The notes below the pieces were generated by a model that saw only the letters and a list, made by a program, of their open reading frames with translations, did not search any database and was not told the origin of the DNA. DNA of 64,000 bases, taken from assembly GCA_965263285.1 (NCBI GenBank), contig CBDHHD010000016.1:496001-560000 (forward strand), read 5' to 3'. This DNA comes from JASGCP01 sp965263285 (GTDB lineage: Bacteria; Bacteroidota; Bacteroidia; Chitinophagales; Chitinophagaceae). Below are positions 1 through 8,832 of this stretch, piece by piece (the first letter of the stretch is position 1; each line of letters begins with the position of its first letter). Position numbers and translations under genes: made by a program.

Positions 1-993
1 ATCGGTAAGTTCTAGTGCTAATGATTGATTTTGAATAGCATACCAAAGACTCAAAACAATCAAGTGTAATTGAGAAGGAGCACATAAATATCGTTCATCT
101 GCATTTGATCCAGCAAGCGTAGGTATACAGTCAAATTGAATATGCTTGCTCATCTCAGGGCGTTTTTCATTTATTTTTCTTCCTGCAACATATTCTTGCG
201 CATGTTCAATAGGACTAAGCCAATCGTTTAAGAAATCGGCACCAATACTCACAATCACTTTCGCTTCATCTAAATGATAAGTAGGAATATCTCTCTTACC
301 ATAACAAATTTCATTCGCCAACCTCATGCCTGAAAAAGAAGTAGGATCATACATCACATGTTTACTACCAGGATATTTTAATAAAAATTTATTTATAATA
401 TCTAAAGTAGAAGGAGAATTAATAGTAGAAGTCAGCAATACAATAGGCTTCCCATTTAATTGTTGCAATTGTTGCGCTATGTCGCTATCTACTTCGTTAA
501 AAGACGACTCTTTCCCATTCTTTAAAGGATAACGCAATTGAAAGTCATCATACAAAGAAAGAACAGATGCTTGAACTTTAGGCGAAGTGCCTCCTTTTGT
601 AACAATAGATAAATCATTCCCCTCAATTTTAATAGGTCTACCATCTCTCACCTTCACTAACACACTTACATTTTTACCCGCTTCATCTATATAAGTACTT
701 GCATACCAATTAGCTACACCAGGAACAATATCTTCAGGTTTATTAGCGAATGGAATACTTTTTTCAATAGGCACTTTACAACTAGCAGCCACTACCGCAG
801 CCGCCGTACTAAATCCAAGATATTTTAAAAAATCTCTGCGGGGGGTAGTTTTTTGTAAAAAATTTTTACCATCAGAATCGTTTTCTACTTCAAATGGTAA
901 GGAAGTAGGAAACTCATCCTTCGTGCTTTTTTGAAAAGCTTTCGATTGAGTATGTTCTCCAAAACTTTTCCAATGCTTTTTATTATGTTTCAT
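1..993 (-). CDS. actB: Alternative complex III molybdopterin/Fe-S subunit ActB, N-terminal part (runs off window)
   Basis: The reading frame is open from an ATG at 993 to the window edge (331 codons), so only the N-terminus is present. The early TPRRDFLKYLGFST stretch followed by an Ala-rich run and a Cys resembles a Tat-like or lipoprotein-like export region of ActB proteins. The motif SIPFANKPEDIVPGVANWYA and the following YDPTSFSGMR-type sequence fit the molybdopterin-oxidoreductase-like domain of ActB. In the family this periplasm-facing subunit is part of the quinol-oxidising alternative complex III. It lies 32 bp downstream of the multihaem actA start-to-stop unit on the same strand, the usual actA-actB order. 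The remaining act genes would lie to the left of the window. The identification is firm in context; the C-terminal Fe-S domain cannot be seen. Confidence 0.85.
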   Translation of the reverse strand, partial: MKHNKKHWKSFGEHTQSKAFQKSTKDEFPTSLPFEVENDSDGKNFLQKTTPRRDFLKYLGFSTAAAVVAASCKVPIEKSIPFANKPEDIVPGVANWYASTYIDEAGKNVSVLVKVRDGRPIKIEGNDLSIVTKGGTSPKVQASVLSLYDDFQLRYPLKNGKESSFNEVDSDIAQQLQQLNGKPIVLLTSTINSPSTLDIINKFLLKYPGSKHVMYDPTSFSGMRLANEICYGKRDIPTYHLDEAKVIVSIGADFLNDWLSPIEHAQEYVAGRKINEKRPEMSKHIQFDCIPTLAGSNADERYLCAPSQLHLIVLSLWYAIQNQSLALELTD

Positions 994-1025
994 ATAACTT
1001 ACTTATCCTTTTTAATAAATATATA

Positions 1026-2249
1026 TTAATAATGACACTTTGAACAATCTGTACCTCCAATTTGTTCCACTGTAATTCCCTTTGTACTATCCATTGAACC
1101 ATTGGCAAATGCTTGATGATATTTTTGAAAAATACTATAATACCCATTGGTAGAAAATTGTACTTGGGTTGTTCTATGACAATTAATACACCATCCCATA
1201 CTTAACTCAGAAAACTGCCTTACTTCATCCATCTCAGGAATGTTACCATGACACACTTGGCACTGTATTTTACCTACCGCCCAGTGTTGAGAATGGTTAA
1301 AATAAACAAAATGAGGTAATTGATGAATACGAACCCAGGCAATAGGTTCAGCTTTAGAAGCATCCCATGGTTTACCCGGTGTAAAATGAGCATATTGATA
1401 TAATTTTTGAATTTGTTGTGTTCCATCTACTTCATTGCCCTCTCCATCATATATTTTAGCTTGACCTTTATATTCATTTATAGCCATGTGGCAATTCATA
1501 CATATATTAACAGACGGAATAGTCGCCTCCTTCCCTTGATAAACACCTATATGACAATACTGACAATTGATTTGATTAATACCCGCATGAACCTTATGCG
1601 AAAAGAAAATAGGTTGCTTAGGCTCATACCCAATATCTCTACCTAATCCAATTGCTGATTTAGTTAACCAATAGCCAGCTAATAAAAACAATATAATAGC
1701 TACAACGCAAATCAATGTCTTATTTCTATAGAAAGGAATAGGTGGTTCTGATAAAAATCCTTGCTTTTCTTTAGCTATTTTCCTTAAACTACTATTAACA
1801 AACAGTAACGAAAGTGCAAGAATGCCCAAAATCAAAGCTATTATGCCATACACAATATTCATATCTCTTGTTTCTCCTGCTGATTCTGTTGGCGAACCTG
1901 GTGTGGCTTGTTGTGGAGGCTTCCATTCTGAAATATATTTTAATATAGCCCCAATCTCATTATCTGTAAGATTAGGAAACAAGTTCATTTGCGTTTTATT
2001 AAACTTCAGATATAAAGCATTTGCATAAGGATCACCCGTTTTTAAAAATGCTTGGTTGTTATGTATCCAAGCATATAAATTCTTTTTATTAGGCCAACGA
2101 TCCAATACTCCTTGTAAGGCTGGCCCAGTTAATTGCCGATCTATAGCATGGCAAGATGCACAATTTTGTAAAAAAAGTGCTTTCCCATCTTGTGCATACG
2201 ATAAAGCATACGAAATAAATATAAAAAAACACACTGTTAAAAACCTCAT
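1026..2249 (-). CDS. actA: Alternative complex III cytochrome c subunit ActA, fused to an N-terminal monohaem cytochrome c
   Basis: The start is set at ATG 2249 (MRFLTVCFF), preceded by AAGGAATT and giving a clean signal peptide ending near YAQD; an in-frame ATG 27 bp upstream is possible but less likely. A CASCH haem motif lies in an N-terminal class I cytochrome c domain (about residues 20-110), followed by a transmembrane segment near 135-155, a second at about 185-205, and then five more haem motifs (CQYCH, CMNCH, CQVCH, CINCH, CSKCH). Six CxxCH sites in total fit pentahaem ActA joined to a monohaem domain. It should pass electrons from quinol oxidation to cytochrome c or an oxidase on the periplasmic side. 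It is the first gene seen of an act operon continuing into actB. Confidence 0.88.
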   Translation of the reverse strand: MRFLTVCFFIFISYALSYAQDGKALFLQNCASCHAIDRQLTGPALQGVLDRWPNKKNLYAWIHNNQAFLKTGDPYANALYLKFNKTQMNLFPNLTDNEIGAILKYISEWKPPQQATPGSPTESAGETRDMNIVYGIIALILGILALSLLFVNSSLRKIAKEKQGFLSEPPIPFYRNKTLICVVAIILFLLAGYWLTKSAIGLGRDIGYEPKQPIFFSHKVHAGINQINCQYCHIGVYQGKEATIPSVNICMNCHMAINEYKGQAKIYDGEGNEVDGTQQIQKLYQYAHFTPGKPWDASKAEPIAWVRIHQLPHFVYFNHSQHWAVGKIQCQVCHGNIPEMDEVRQFSELSMGWCINCHRTTQVQFSTNGYYSIFQKYHQAFANGSMDSTKGITVEQIGGTDCSKCHY

Positions 2250-2586
2250 AATTCCTTTATATAATAATATACACATAATGAATCAAATTCGTGTCAATTA
2301 ATGATTAAATACCATTAGAAATAAAGAACAAATGAAACAAAAAAGCAAATTTATTACAATTTTCTGACAATTTCACAATTTCATAAAAAAAATGTAAAAT
2401 ATTTGCTTCTATAATGATAACTGGCTGATTTTCTTGTAATTACTAAGGCAATCTAATAACTTATTCCATGCGTATAGTTATTTCAACACTCATGCACGCA
2501 ACCCAATCTATTAAGTTACTTAAACAGTTGCTAAATAAGTCGTTATACCTAAAAAAATAGGAATTATTATTCTAATACAACAATTC
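2250..2586. other. Intergenic stretch without a recognisable gene
   Basis: This lies between the divergent actA and M16 transcription units. No ORF, tRNA or strong hairpin is seen. It holds one copy of the short motif GTCGTTATACC (2539-2549), which recurs at 3073, 5816, 58628 and, inverted, at 5674. The actA promoter is presumably here but no convincing TAnnTTTG box was found. Confidence 0.5.
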
Positions 2587-3026
2587 GGCTACGACTTTTT
2601 TTGAGATGCTGAAAGCATGGATTATTAAATAAATATAAACATGGAGATAATAGGAAATGTCTGACGAGGACTGCCCTCAGATAAAGAGCGTTACAAAACG
2701 AGGTGAGCGAAGCGACCAGCGAGAATATGGGGCGAAGTTTTTATATATGAATCGTTATGATGAGCATAAAGTATGTACATAAAAGATAACTATGGATAAG
2801 CTCATCATAACGATTCATACCTAACCGCCTCCCATTCATTCTCGTTAGCGTAGCGAGCCGTAGTTTTGTAGCTCTTTATCTGCAGGCTTGATTTTTTCTT
2901 TGTTTCTTTCTTTTGTATCAAGACAAAAGAAAGAAAAGGATATAAAAAATAAATGATGAACCTATACCTGAGTCATTACAAAAAACACAAATACCTCCCC
3001 CCAGCACCTCAAAAAAAGATGTAGCC
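2587..3026 (-). repeat. Fold-back MITE-like repeat, copy 1 (full length, 440 bp)
   Basis: Terminal inverted repeats of about 26 bp (GGCTAC…TTTTTTTGAGATGCTG at the left, CCAGCACCTC-A7-GATGTAGCC at the right) bound a non-coding sequence. Internally a left arm (ATAAAGAGCGTTACAAAAC…GAATCGTTATGATGAGC) pairs with a right arm (GCTCATCATAACGATTC…GTAGCTCTTTATCTGC), and a small hairpin TCTTTTGTATCAAGACAAAAGA lies near one end. Orientation is opposite to copies at 11.9, 30.2 and 46.4 kb. It sits between the divergent actA and M16 genes. No flanking 8-bp duplication is visible at this copy. Short ORFs inside are incidental. Confidence 0.9.
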
Positions 3027-3110
3027 TCTTTCCTTTGTTTTGATAATAAAAAACCATGTTCTACTATAATAAGTCGTTATACCAAATTTTATATTTATAT
3101 TTACAATTTT

Positions 3111-4355
3111 ATGCTTTATTCTTTACATAAATTTACTTTACATAATGGACTAAGAGTAATATTACAAGAGATACCCCATTGTGCAACAGTTTCCGTAAAT
3201 GTATTGTATAATGTAGGTTCAAAAGATGAGCCATCACATCAAACAGGATTAGCACATTTATTTGAACACCTTATGTTTAGTGGAAGTATACATATCCCAC
3301 AATATGATAAACCATTACAAATAGCCGGGGGAAGCAACAATGCGTACACAACATCAGATATTACAAATTACTATTGCATGTTGCCTGCAAAGAATATTGA
3401 AACAGCATTTTGGTTAGAAAGCGATCGTATGTTAGGATTGGCATTTAATGAAAAAGGATTAGAAACACAAAAAAAAGTTGTGTATGAAGAGTTTAAAGAA
3501 AGGTATATGAATAAGCCTTATGGAGATATGGGTGCTTTAATAAGGGAGCTTGTCTTTCAAGTTCATCCATATCGATGGATGACAATTGGTAAAGAGCTCA
3601 TTCATATAGAACAAGTAAAGATGGACACCATAAAGCAATTTTTCAATTCTTTTTATAATCCTTCAAATGCTATTTTATCAATAGTAGGAGGAGTAACTTT
3701 ATCTCAAATAAAAGATTTATGTGAGCGATGGTTTTCGAATATTCCTTCAGGCAAACGATATGATAGAAATTTACCAAAAGAGCCTATTATAAATAGTCCT
3801 CGTAAAAAAGAAGTAGAAAGAGATGTTCCGGCTTCTATGATTATAAAATGCTACCCTATGGAAGGTCGTTTAAAAGAGGGATATTATACAGGCGATATTT
3901 TATCAGACATATTAGGTGCTGGCTCTTCTTCTCGTTTATATTACACTTTAGTAAAAGAAAAGAAACTATTTTCTTCTATCAGTTGTTATCAGTTGGGATT
4001 AATAGATACAGGGGTGCTGATATGTGAGGGAACGCTTTTACCCCATGTAGACATGACGACTGCTGAGCAAGCACTGGAAGAAGAGATAGATGCTTTACGC
4101 AAAGGGAATATTACAAAAAAAGAATGGCAAAAAAGTATACATCGTATTGAAAACAATTTATGCTTTGAGGATATGGGCATTACAGCGCGCGCTGGATCGT
4201 TAGCTTTTTATGAAATGATGGGAGATGCACAATGGTATTTTGATGAGCTAATAAAATATCAACAATGTAGCATCGAACGATTACAAGAAGATGCAAAGAA
4301 AATTTTTGATACATCTAAAACTTGTACTTTATATTATAATAGAAAAAATAGATAA
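3111..4355 (+). CDS. M16 family zinc metallopeptidase, catalytic subunit
   Basis: A 414-residue pitrilysin-family protein. The inverted zinc motif HLFEH is at residues 49-53 (HxxEH), and the downstream acidic helix with VVYEEFKERY supplies the expected third zinc ligand around residue 130. The C-terminal half carries the usual second M16 domain. No signal peptide is evident, although family members in this phylum are often exported or periplasmic. Its stop codon overlaps the start of the next M16 gene (TAATG at 4353-4357), so the two are very likely translationally coupled and form the typical active/inactive heterodimer. A GTCGTTATACC motif lies 28 bp upstream. The substrate is unknown; a role in peptide processing is inferred from the family. 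Confidence 0.9.
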   Translation: MLYSLHKFTLHNGLRVILQEIPHCATVSVNVLYNVGSKDEPSHQTGLAHLFEHLMFSGSIHIPQYDKPLQIAGGSNNAYTTSDITNYYCMLPAKNIETAFWLESDRMLGLAFNEKGLETQKKVVYEEFKERYMNKPYGDMGALIRELVFQVHPYRWMTIGKELIHIEQVKMDTIKQFFNSFYNPSNAILSIVGGVTLSQIKDLCERWFSNIPSGKRYDRNLPKEPIINSPRKKEVERDVPASMIIKCYPMEGRLKEGYYTGDILSDILGAGSSSRLYYTLVKEKKLFSSISCYQLGLIDTGVLICEGTLLPHVDMTTAEQALEEEIDALRKGNITKKEWQKSIHRIENNLCFEDMGITARAGSLAFYEMMGDAQWYFDELIKYQQCSIERLQEDAKKIFDTSKTCTLYYNRKNR

Positions 4356-5638
4356 TGCACTCAATAAATAGAAAAATAGAACCTCCTATTACATTGCCTG
4401 TAGACATACCTTTTGGTATACAACCTTTAGAAGTTAGGTATTTAAAAAATAAGATCCCTGTGTATTATTTACATAATGAATTAAGTGATGTAATTAAGAT
4501 AGAATTAGTCAGTTTGGCGGGTTTAGCATTTGAAAACAAAAATATGGTTGCAGCCACAACAAATGTATTATTAAAATCGGGTACAACCAAGAAAACAGCC
4601 TTGCAAATTAGCGAGGCTATTGAATTTTATGGAGCTTCTATTCAGTGCCATTGTTATGCTGAAGCTACTTCTGTATCACTATTTACATTGCCTAAATATG
4701 TGTCCCATTTATTACCTATTTGCTGTGAGATCTTACAAGATGGTTCCTTCCCAAATAAAGAATTAGATATATTCAAATCGAATCAAAAAGAGCGTTTAAA
4801 AATTCAATTAAGAAAGAGTGATTTTTTATCGAATCGTTTAATAGATGAGGCACTTTTTGGATTGCATCATCCTTATGGCAAGTATACTACTATGGAAGAT
4901 ATAGATGCATTAAATCAAGAAGATTTAATATGCTTCTATAAACAATTCTATCAAAATGGTCAACATATTTTGTTTGTAGCAGGTAATATTCCTACAGATC
5001 TGTTTTCTCTTTTAGATTATTACTTTTCATGGCTCCCCACTTTTCGCCCTTTTGAAATACCTTTTTGTCCTATTCAATCGGCACAAAAAAAAAAGATACA
5101 TATAGATAACAATATGGATAGTGTGCAAACTTTTTTAAAGTTAGGAAAGCCTATAGAAAAAAAAACATATCCATTCTATTTTCAACTGCGTTTGTTAAAT
5201 ATGATCTTAGGAGGATATTTTGGGTCAAGATTAATGACAAATATTAGGGAAGATAAGGGATTAACATACAACATACATTCTCAATTACAAGGGTTTATTG
5301 CACATAGCAGTATGACCATATCGGCATCGGTAGGTAATAAAGATGTAGATAAAGCTATACAAGAAATTTGGGTAGAGATGGAAAGATTACAAACCCTTCT
5401 TATTTCAGAAGAGGAGCTAAAAACAGTAAAAAATTATATCCTAGGTAATTTAATATCAAGTGTGGGTGATTTATTTCAAGTATTATCTATTTACAAGGGT
5501 TATATTTTGCAAGGATTACCACTTGATACATTTGACCATTATATACAATTAATAAAAGAAACAGATGCGAAAACCTTACAACAATTAGCTCTTTCTTTTT
5601 TAGAGCCACATAGTTTTTATCAGGTAACCGTTAGATAA
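4355..5638 (+). CDS. M16 family peptidase-like partner lacking the zinc motif
   Basis: A 427-residue protein of the same fold as the preceding gene. The HxxEH motif is absent from the corresponding N-terminal position (LAGLAFENKNMVAATTN). The C-terminal domain retains the conserved GSRLMTNIREDKGLTYNI segment, whose Arg and Tyr bind substrate in M16 family partners. This pattern matches the non-catalytic subunit of two-gene M16 systems. It overlaps the catalytic gene by one nucleotide (TAATG). The downstream region is an inverted-repeat element, so the operon probably ends here. Confidence 0.88.
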   Translation: MHSINRKIEPPITLPVDIPFGIQPLEVRYLKNKIPVYYLHNELSDVIKIELVSLAGLAFENKNMVAATTNVLLKSGTTKKTALQISEAIEFYGASIQCHCYAEATSVSLFTLPKYVSHLLPICCEILQDGSFPNKELDIFKSNQKERLKIQLRKSDFLSNRLIDEALFGLHHPYGKYTTMEDIDALNQEDLICFYKQFYQNGQHILFVAGNIPTDLFSLLDYYFSWLPTFRPFEIPFCPIQSAQKKKIHIDNNMDSVQTFLKLGKPIEKKTYPFYFQLRLLNMILGGYFGSRLMTNIREDKGLTYNIHSQLQGFIAHSSMTISASVGNKDVDKAIQEIWVEMERLQTLLISEEELKTVKNYILGNLISSVGDLFQVLSIYKGYILQGLPLDTFDHYIQLIKETDAKTLQQLALSFLEPHSFYQVTVR

Positions 5639-5665
5639 AAGTATCTCTGTTTTCTTTATATGAAT

Positions 5666-5832
5666 AAAAAAGAGGTATAACGACTTTTTTAGTGATCAGG
5701 TATTAAAATACACCTTTTTTATGAATTTGATTTAATTTTTTTAAGGCAAATTGTGTTACTTGTACTAAAAATATTTTTATTATTACAAATAAATCAAATC
5801 GTCGCCACTAAAAAAGTCGTTATACCTTTTTT
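5666..5832. repeat. Second small inverted-repeat element with GTCGTTATACC ends
   Basis: Inverted copies of about 27 bp, AGGTATAACGACTTTTTTAG at the left and CTAAAAAAGTCGTTATACCT at the right, flank about 110 bp of AT-rich non-coding sequence that itself has weaker internal symmetry (ATTTGATTTAATTT against AAATAAATCAAAT). The right end replaces the left terminus of the following fold-back repeat, as if it had inserted there. The core undecamer GTCGTTATACC is found at four other places in the window, so this is a separate small repeat family. Mobility is inferred only from the inverted ends. Confidence 0.6.
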
Positions 5833-6220
5833 TGTAATGACTCAGGTATAGATTCATCATTTATTTTTTATATCTTTTTCTTTCTTTTGTCTTGATACAA
5901 AAGAAAGAAAAAATCAAGCCTGCAGATAAAGAGCTACAAAACTACGGCTCGCTACGCTAGCGAGAATGAAGGGGAGGCGGTTAGGTATGAATCGTTATGA
6001 TGAGCTTATCCATAGTGATCTTTTATGTACATACTTTATGCTCATCATAACGATTCATATATAAAAATGTCCGCCTCCACATTCTCGCTGGTCACTTCAC
6101 TCACCTTGTTTTGTAACGCTCTTTATCTGAGGGCAGTCCTCATCAGATATTTCCTATTATTTCCATGTTTATATGTATGTAATAATCCATGCTTCCAGCA
6201 CCTTAAAAAAAGATGTAGCC
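5828..6220 (+). repeat. Fold-back MITE-like repeat, copy 2 (left terminus missing)
   Basis: The sequence follows the family from TTTGTAATGACTCAGGTATA to the right terminus CCAGCACCTT-A7-GATGTAGCC, including the TACAAAAGAAAG hairpin and both internal arms. The left terminal inverted repeat is absent and replaced by the right end of the small GTCGTTATACC element. It lies between the M16 pair and the SirB1-like gene. The 130-residue ORF overlapping it is a chance frame through repeat sequence. Confidence 0.85.
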
Positions 6221-6305
6221 AAAAATCAAAAACAAATTGGTTTTTTAAAAATATATTATTTTTGCGATTGTTCACTAAAAAAGTAGTTATTCCAAAAAAG
6301 AAAGG

Positions 6306-6328
6306 GGCTACATCTTTTTTTAGGTGCT
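6306..6328 (+). repeat. Solo terminal inverted repeat of the fold-back family
   Basis: The sequence GGCTACATC-T8-AGGTGCT is an isolated left terminus of the MITE-like family, 86 bp after the right end of copy 2 and with no body attached. It may be the remnant of a deletion or of an adjacent insertion. The DNA from 6221 to 6467 otherwise holds no gene. A TATTTTTG box at 6438-6445 is a possible promoter for the next gene. Confidence 0.6.
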
Positions 6329-6467
6329 ACAACATAAACTTTCATCAACAATCTTGTGAGAAAATAACAATAACAATTAATTACAAGGTTATTCACATAT
6401 TGTGCGAATCTTTTTAAGGCATTCTATAAATCTATTCTATTTTTGTATATCATTATACATTATTACT

Positions 6468-7337
6468 ATGCCTAATAATAATGCATATAGCGCATTATTT
6501 AGATTGTTAGACGATCCTGATGAAGAAGTATTTCAAATCGTATCAAATAAAATCATCTCATTAGGTAAACCCATGCTTTCTCCCTTAGAAAGCTATTGGG
6601 AGCAAACAAAAGAAGCGCTTATTCATCAGCGCATTGAACAAATTATTCATTGCATCGAATTATTAGATTTACAAACATCTTTATTACAATGGTGTAATGA
6701 AAGTAAAGAAAACAATCTATTAAATGGATTAATACTCATTACAAAATATTTTTACCCTCATCTTTCTGCTAATGAGGCAATTGATATGGTCGAAAAAATA
6801 AAAACAACTATTTGGATTGAATTAAACAATCATAGTAGTAATATAGAACAAATACATATTGTTTCAAAAATCCTATTTGAACATTATAAATTCAAAATAA
6901 CTTCTTCTGATAGTTATGATGAGGGAGATTTTTTATTACCTTCCCTCATTCATAAATATCGCGGGAATGATCTTTTACATACTATTTTCTTTAAACATAT
7001 ATGTGAACAATTATCTATCCCATTACAATTTATATCTTTTGGAAAAAAGATATGTTTAGTATATCTTAATCAAGATAAAGAAAGCAACAAAGAAGTTTGC
7101 GAAATACTAATCTACTTTTGTGCAGAGAATAAAAAGCAAGCGGGAAAAGTAATTCATTATATAAATGATATAGATATTACTTCTACCTATTCTTTTGCTT
7201 CACTTCATATATATCATACGATATTAAATAATCAACAAGTGATTAAATATACCATTAAAGAATTATCAAAGTGCTTTAAGAAAGATAATATTAAAAGAAA
7301 AGAATTAATCAATTTATCGCTGATCATTAAGGCTTAA
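6468..7337 (+). CDS. SirB1/transglutaminase-like family protein
   Basis: The start is placed at ATG 6468 (MPNNNAYSALFRLLDDPD), about 289 residues. The longer frame from 6402 adds a hydrophobic run (LRHSINLFYFCISLYII) that lies on intergenic DNA and is unlikely to be real. The N-terminus with LLDDPDEEVFQIVSNKIISLG matches the start of SirB1-type proteins in this phylum, and the later HTIFFKHICEQLSIPLQFIS region fits the transglutaminase-like core. The biochemical function of these proteins is not established. It faces the following Fe-S gene convergently. Confidence 0.65.
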   Translation: MPNNNAYSALFRLLDDPDEEVFQIVSNKIISLGKPMLSPLESYWEQTKEALIHQRIEQIIHCIELLDLQTSLLQWCNESKENNLLNGLILITKYFYPHLSANEAIDMVEKIKTTIWIELNNHSSNIEQIHIVSKILFEHYKFKITSSDSYDEGDFLLPSLIHKYRGNDLLHTIFFKHICEQLSIPLQFISFGKKICLVYLNQDKESNKEVCEILIYFCAENKKQAGKVIHYINDIDITSTYSFASLHIYHTILNNQQVIKYTIKELSKCFKKDNIKRKELINLSLIIKA

Positions 7338-7439
7338 TATGTGATCCTTTCTATACAAATACAACTACTCAGATATCATTTGATACAAAAAGAAAAGACA
7401 AATATTAAAATACTCCAGAATAGTTACGAACGAATGAAA

Positions 7440-8738
7440 TTATTTTATCCAATTTGCTCTTTCATCGGGACTGAATTTCCAAGGAGCAAAGTTATTTTCA
7501 ATATTACCAAACATCGCATTCCACTCGGCAGGAGCTTTACTATCTTCCATAATAAGTGCACGACGAAGTTCAATGATAATCGAAAGAGGAGAAATGCTCA
7601 CAGGACAAGCTTCTACACAAGCATTACAAGTAGTACACGCATAAAGTTCCTCTTCTGTAATATAATCTCTTAATAAATTTTTATTATCGGGTTGAAATGT
7701 GCCATGCTGATCTATATTCTTTCCTACTTCTTCTAATCGATCTCTTGTTTTCATCATAATCCATCTAGGACTTAGTGCCTTGCCTGTAATAGTAGCAGGG
7801 CAATGAGCGCTACATCGACCACATTCGGTGCAACTATAAGCGTCTAACAAATTTTTCCAACTAAGATCTTGTACATCTTTGGCTCCAAATTTTTCAAGAG
7901 GCACAGCATTACTTGGTGCTAATTCTGGTTTCATAGCATATAATACTTCTTGTTGTACTGAAGCCATATTCTTAAATGCCCCTTTGGGTTGTATAGAAGC
8001 ATAATATGAATTAGGAAACGCTAATAAGATATGTAGATGTTTAGAAAAGGGAAGATAGTTTAAAAATATAAGAATCCCTACAATATGCGTCCACCAAAAT
8101 ATTCGTTCGTAGATATATGCTGTAGATAGAGAAGTTGATTGAAAAAGTGCATGGTGTAAATAATGAGAGATGGGCATTGAAAAACTATTTTGAAATGTAA
8201 TATCTGATGCATTCAACAATAGAAAACAAGACATTAAAATCATCTCGGCTATTAAAATATAATTAGCGTCAGATATAGGCCACCCTTTTAAATCCTTACT
8301 TACCAATCGCTTTACTTTATATACATTTCTTCTAAGCAAAAAAGCAAAACATGCAATCCATACCAATAATGCTAACCATTCAAAAGACCCAATAATATAG
8401 GTATATTGTGTATGTGTAAACAAATGATAGCCAAATGTTCGATACCCACCACTCACCCCATCTATCAATATTTCTAACACTTCAATATTAATAATCAGAA
8501 AGCCAATATATACAAAAGCATGTAAACAAGCAACCAATGGTTTAGCAAACATTTTCTTTTGTCCAAATGCTAATAACAACATTTGTTTATAACGAGTGCT
8601 AATAGGTGTGGTTACTTGTTCATCTTTACCTAATAATATATTTCTTCGAATAGCACGAATGCGTTTAGTAAAAATATACATAGCTAATAGCAATACTATA
8701 ACAAATACAATTTGTTGCATCATTTCAAATAAAATCAT
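7440..8738 (-). CDS. Membrane-bound (Fe-S) oxidoreductase subunit, HdrD/nitrate-reductase-gamma-like
   Basis: 432 residues. The N-terminal half (about residues 1-260) has five or so hydrophobic helices resembling a b-type cytochrome/respiratory membrane anchor. The C-terminal part carries two 4Fe-4S motifs, CTECGRCSAHCP and CTTCNACVEACP, spaced as in HdrC/GlpC-type electron-transfer proteins. In this phylum the gene is normally followed by a partner with CCG (heterodisulfide reductase) domains. Here the next gene downstream is the convergent SirB1-like gene, so the partner is absent from this position. A role in membrane electron transfer is inferred; substrate and partner are unknown. Confidence 0.8.
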   Translation of the reverse strand: MILFEMMQQIVFVIVLLLAMYIFTKRIRAIRRNILLGKDEQVTTPISTRYKQMLLLAFGQKKMFAKPLVACLHAFVYIGFLIINIEVLEILIDGVSGGYRTFGYHLFTHTQYTYIIGSFEWLALLVWIACFAFLLRRNVYKVKRLVSKDLKGWPISDANYILIAEMILMSCFLLLNASDITFQNSFSMPISHYLHHALFQSTSLSTAYIYERIFWWTHIVGILIFLNYLPFSKHLHILLAFPNSYYASIQPKGAFKNMASVQQEVLYAMKPELAPSNAVPLEKFGAKDVQDLSWKNLLDAYSCTECGRCSAHCPATITGKALSPRWIMMKTRDRLEEVGKNIDQHGTFQPDNKNLLRDYITEEELYACTTCNACVEACPVSISPLSIIIELRRALIMEDSKAPAEWNAMFGNIENNFAPWKFSPDERANWIK

Positions 8739-8832
8739 TATTATTTTTATTCAAAGAAACTATTTTTTATACTAATAACAAAATTGTTTCTAATTTTACA
8801 CCCTACTTCATTTATTAAATTTCCTTAATTAC

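Noticed and set aside
2640..3030. Fold-back repeats considered as CRISPR arrays
   Set aside because: Copies are kilobases apart, about 440 bp long, and internally palindromic; no short regular repeat-spacer pattern or cas gene is present anywhere in the window.
6025..6417. 130-codon ORF over the repeat at 5.8-6.2 kb
   Set aside because: It reads through the fold-back repeat and its right terminus; equivalent frames in other copies are broken and no domain is visible.
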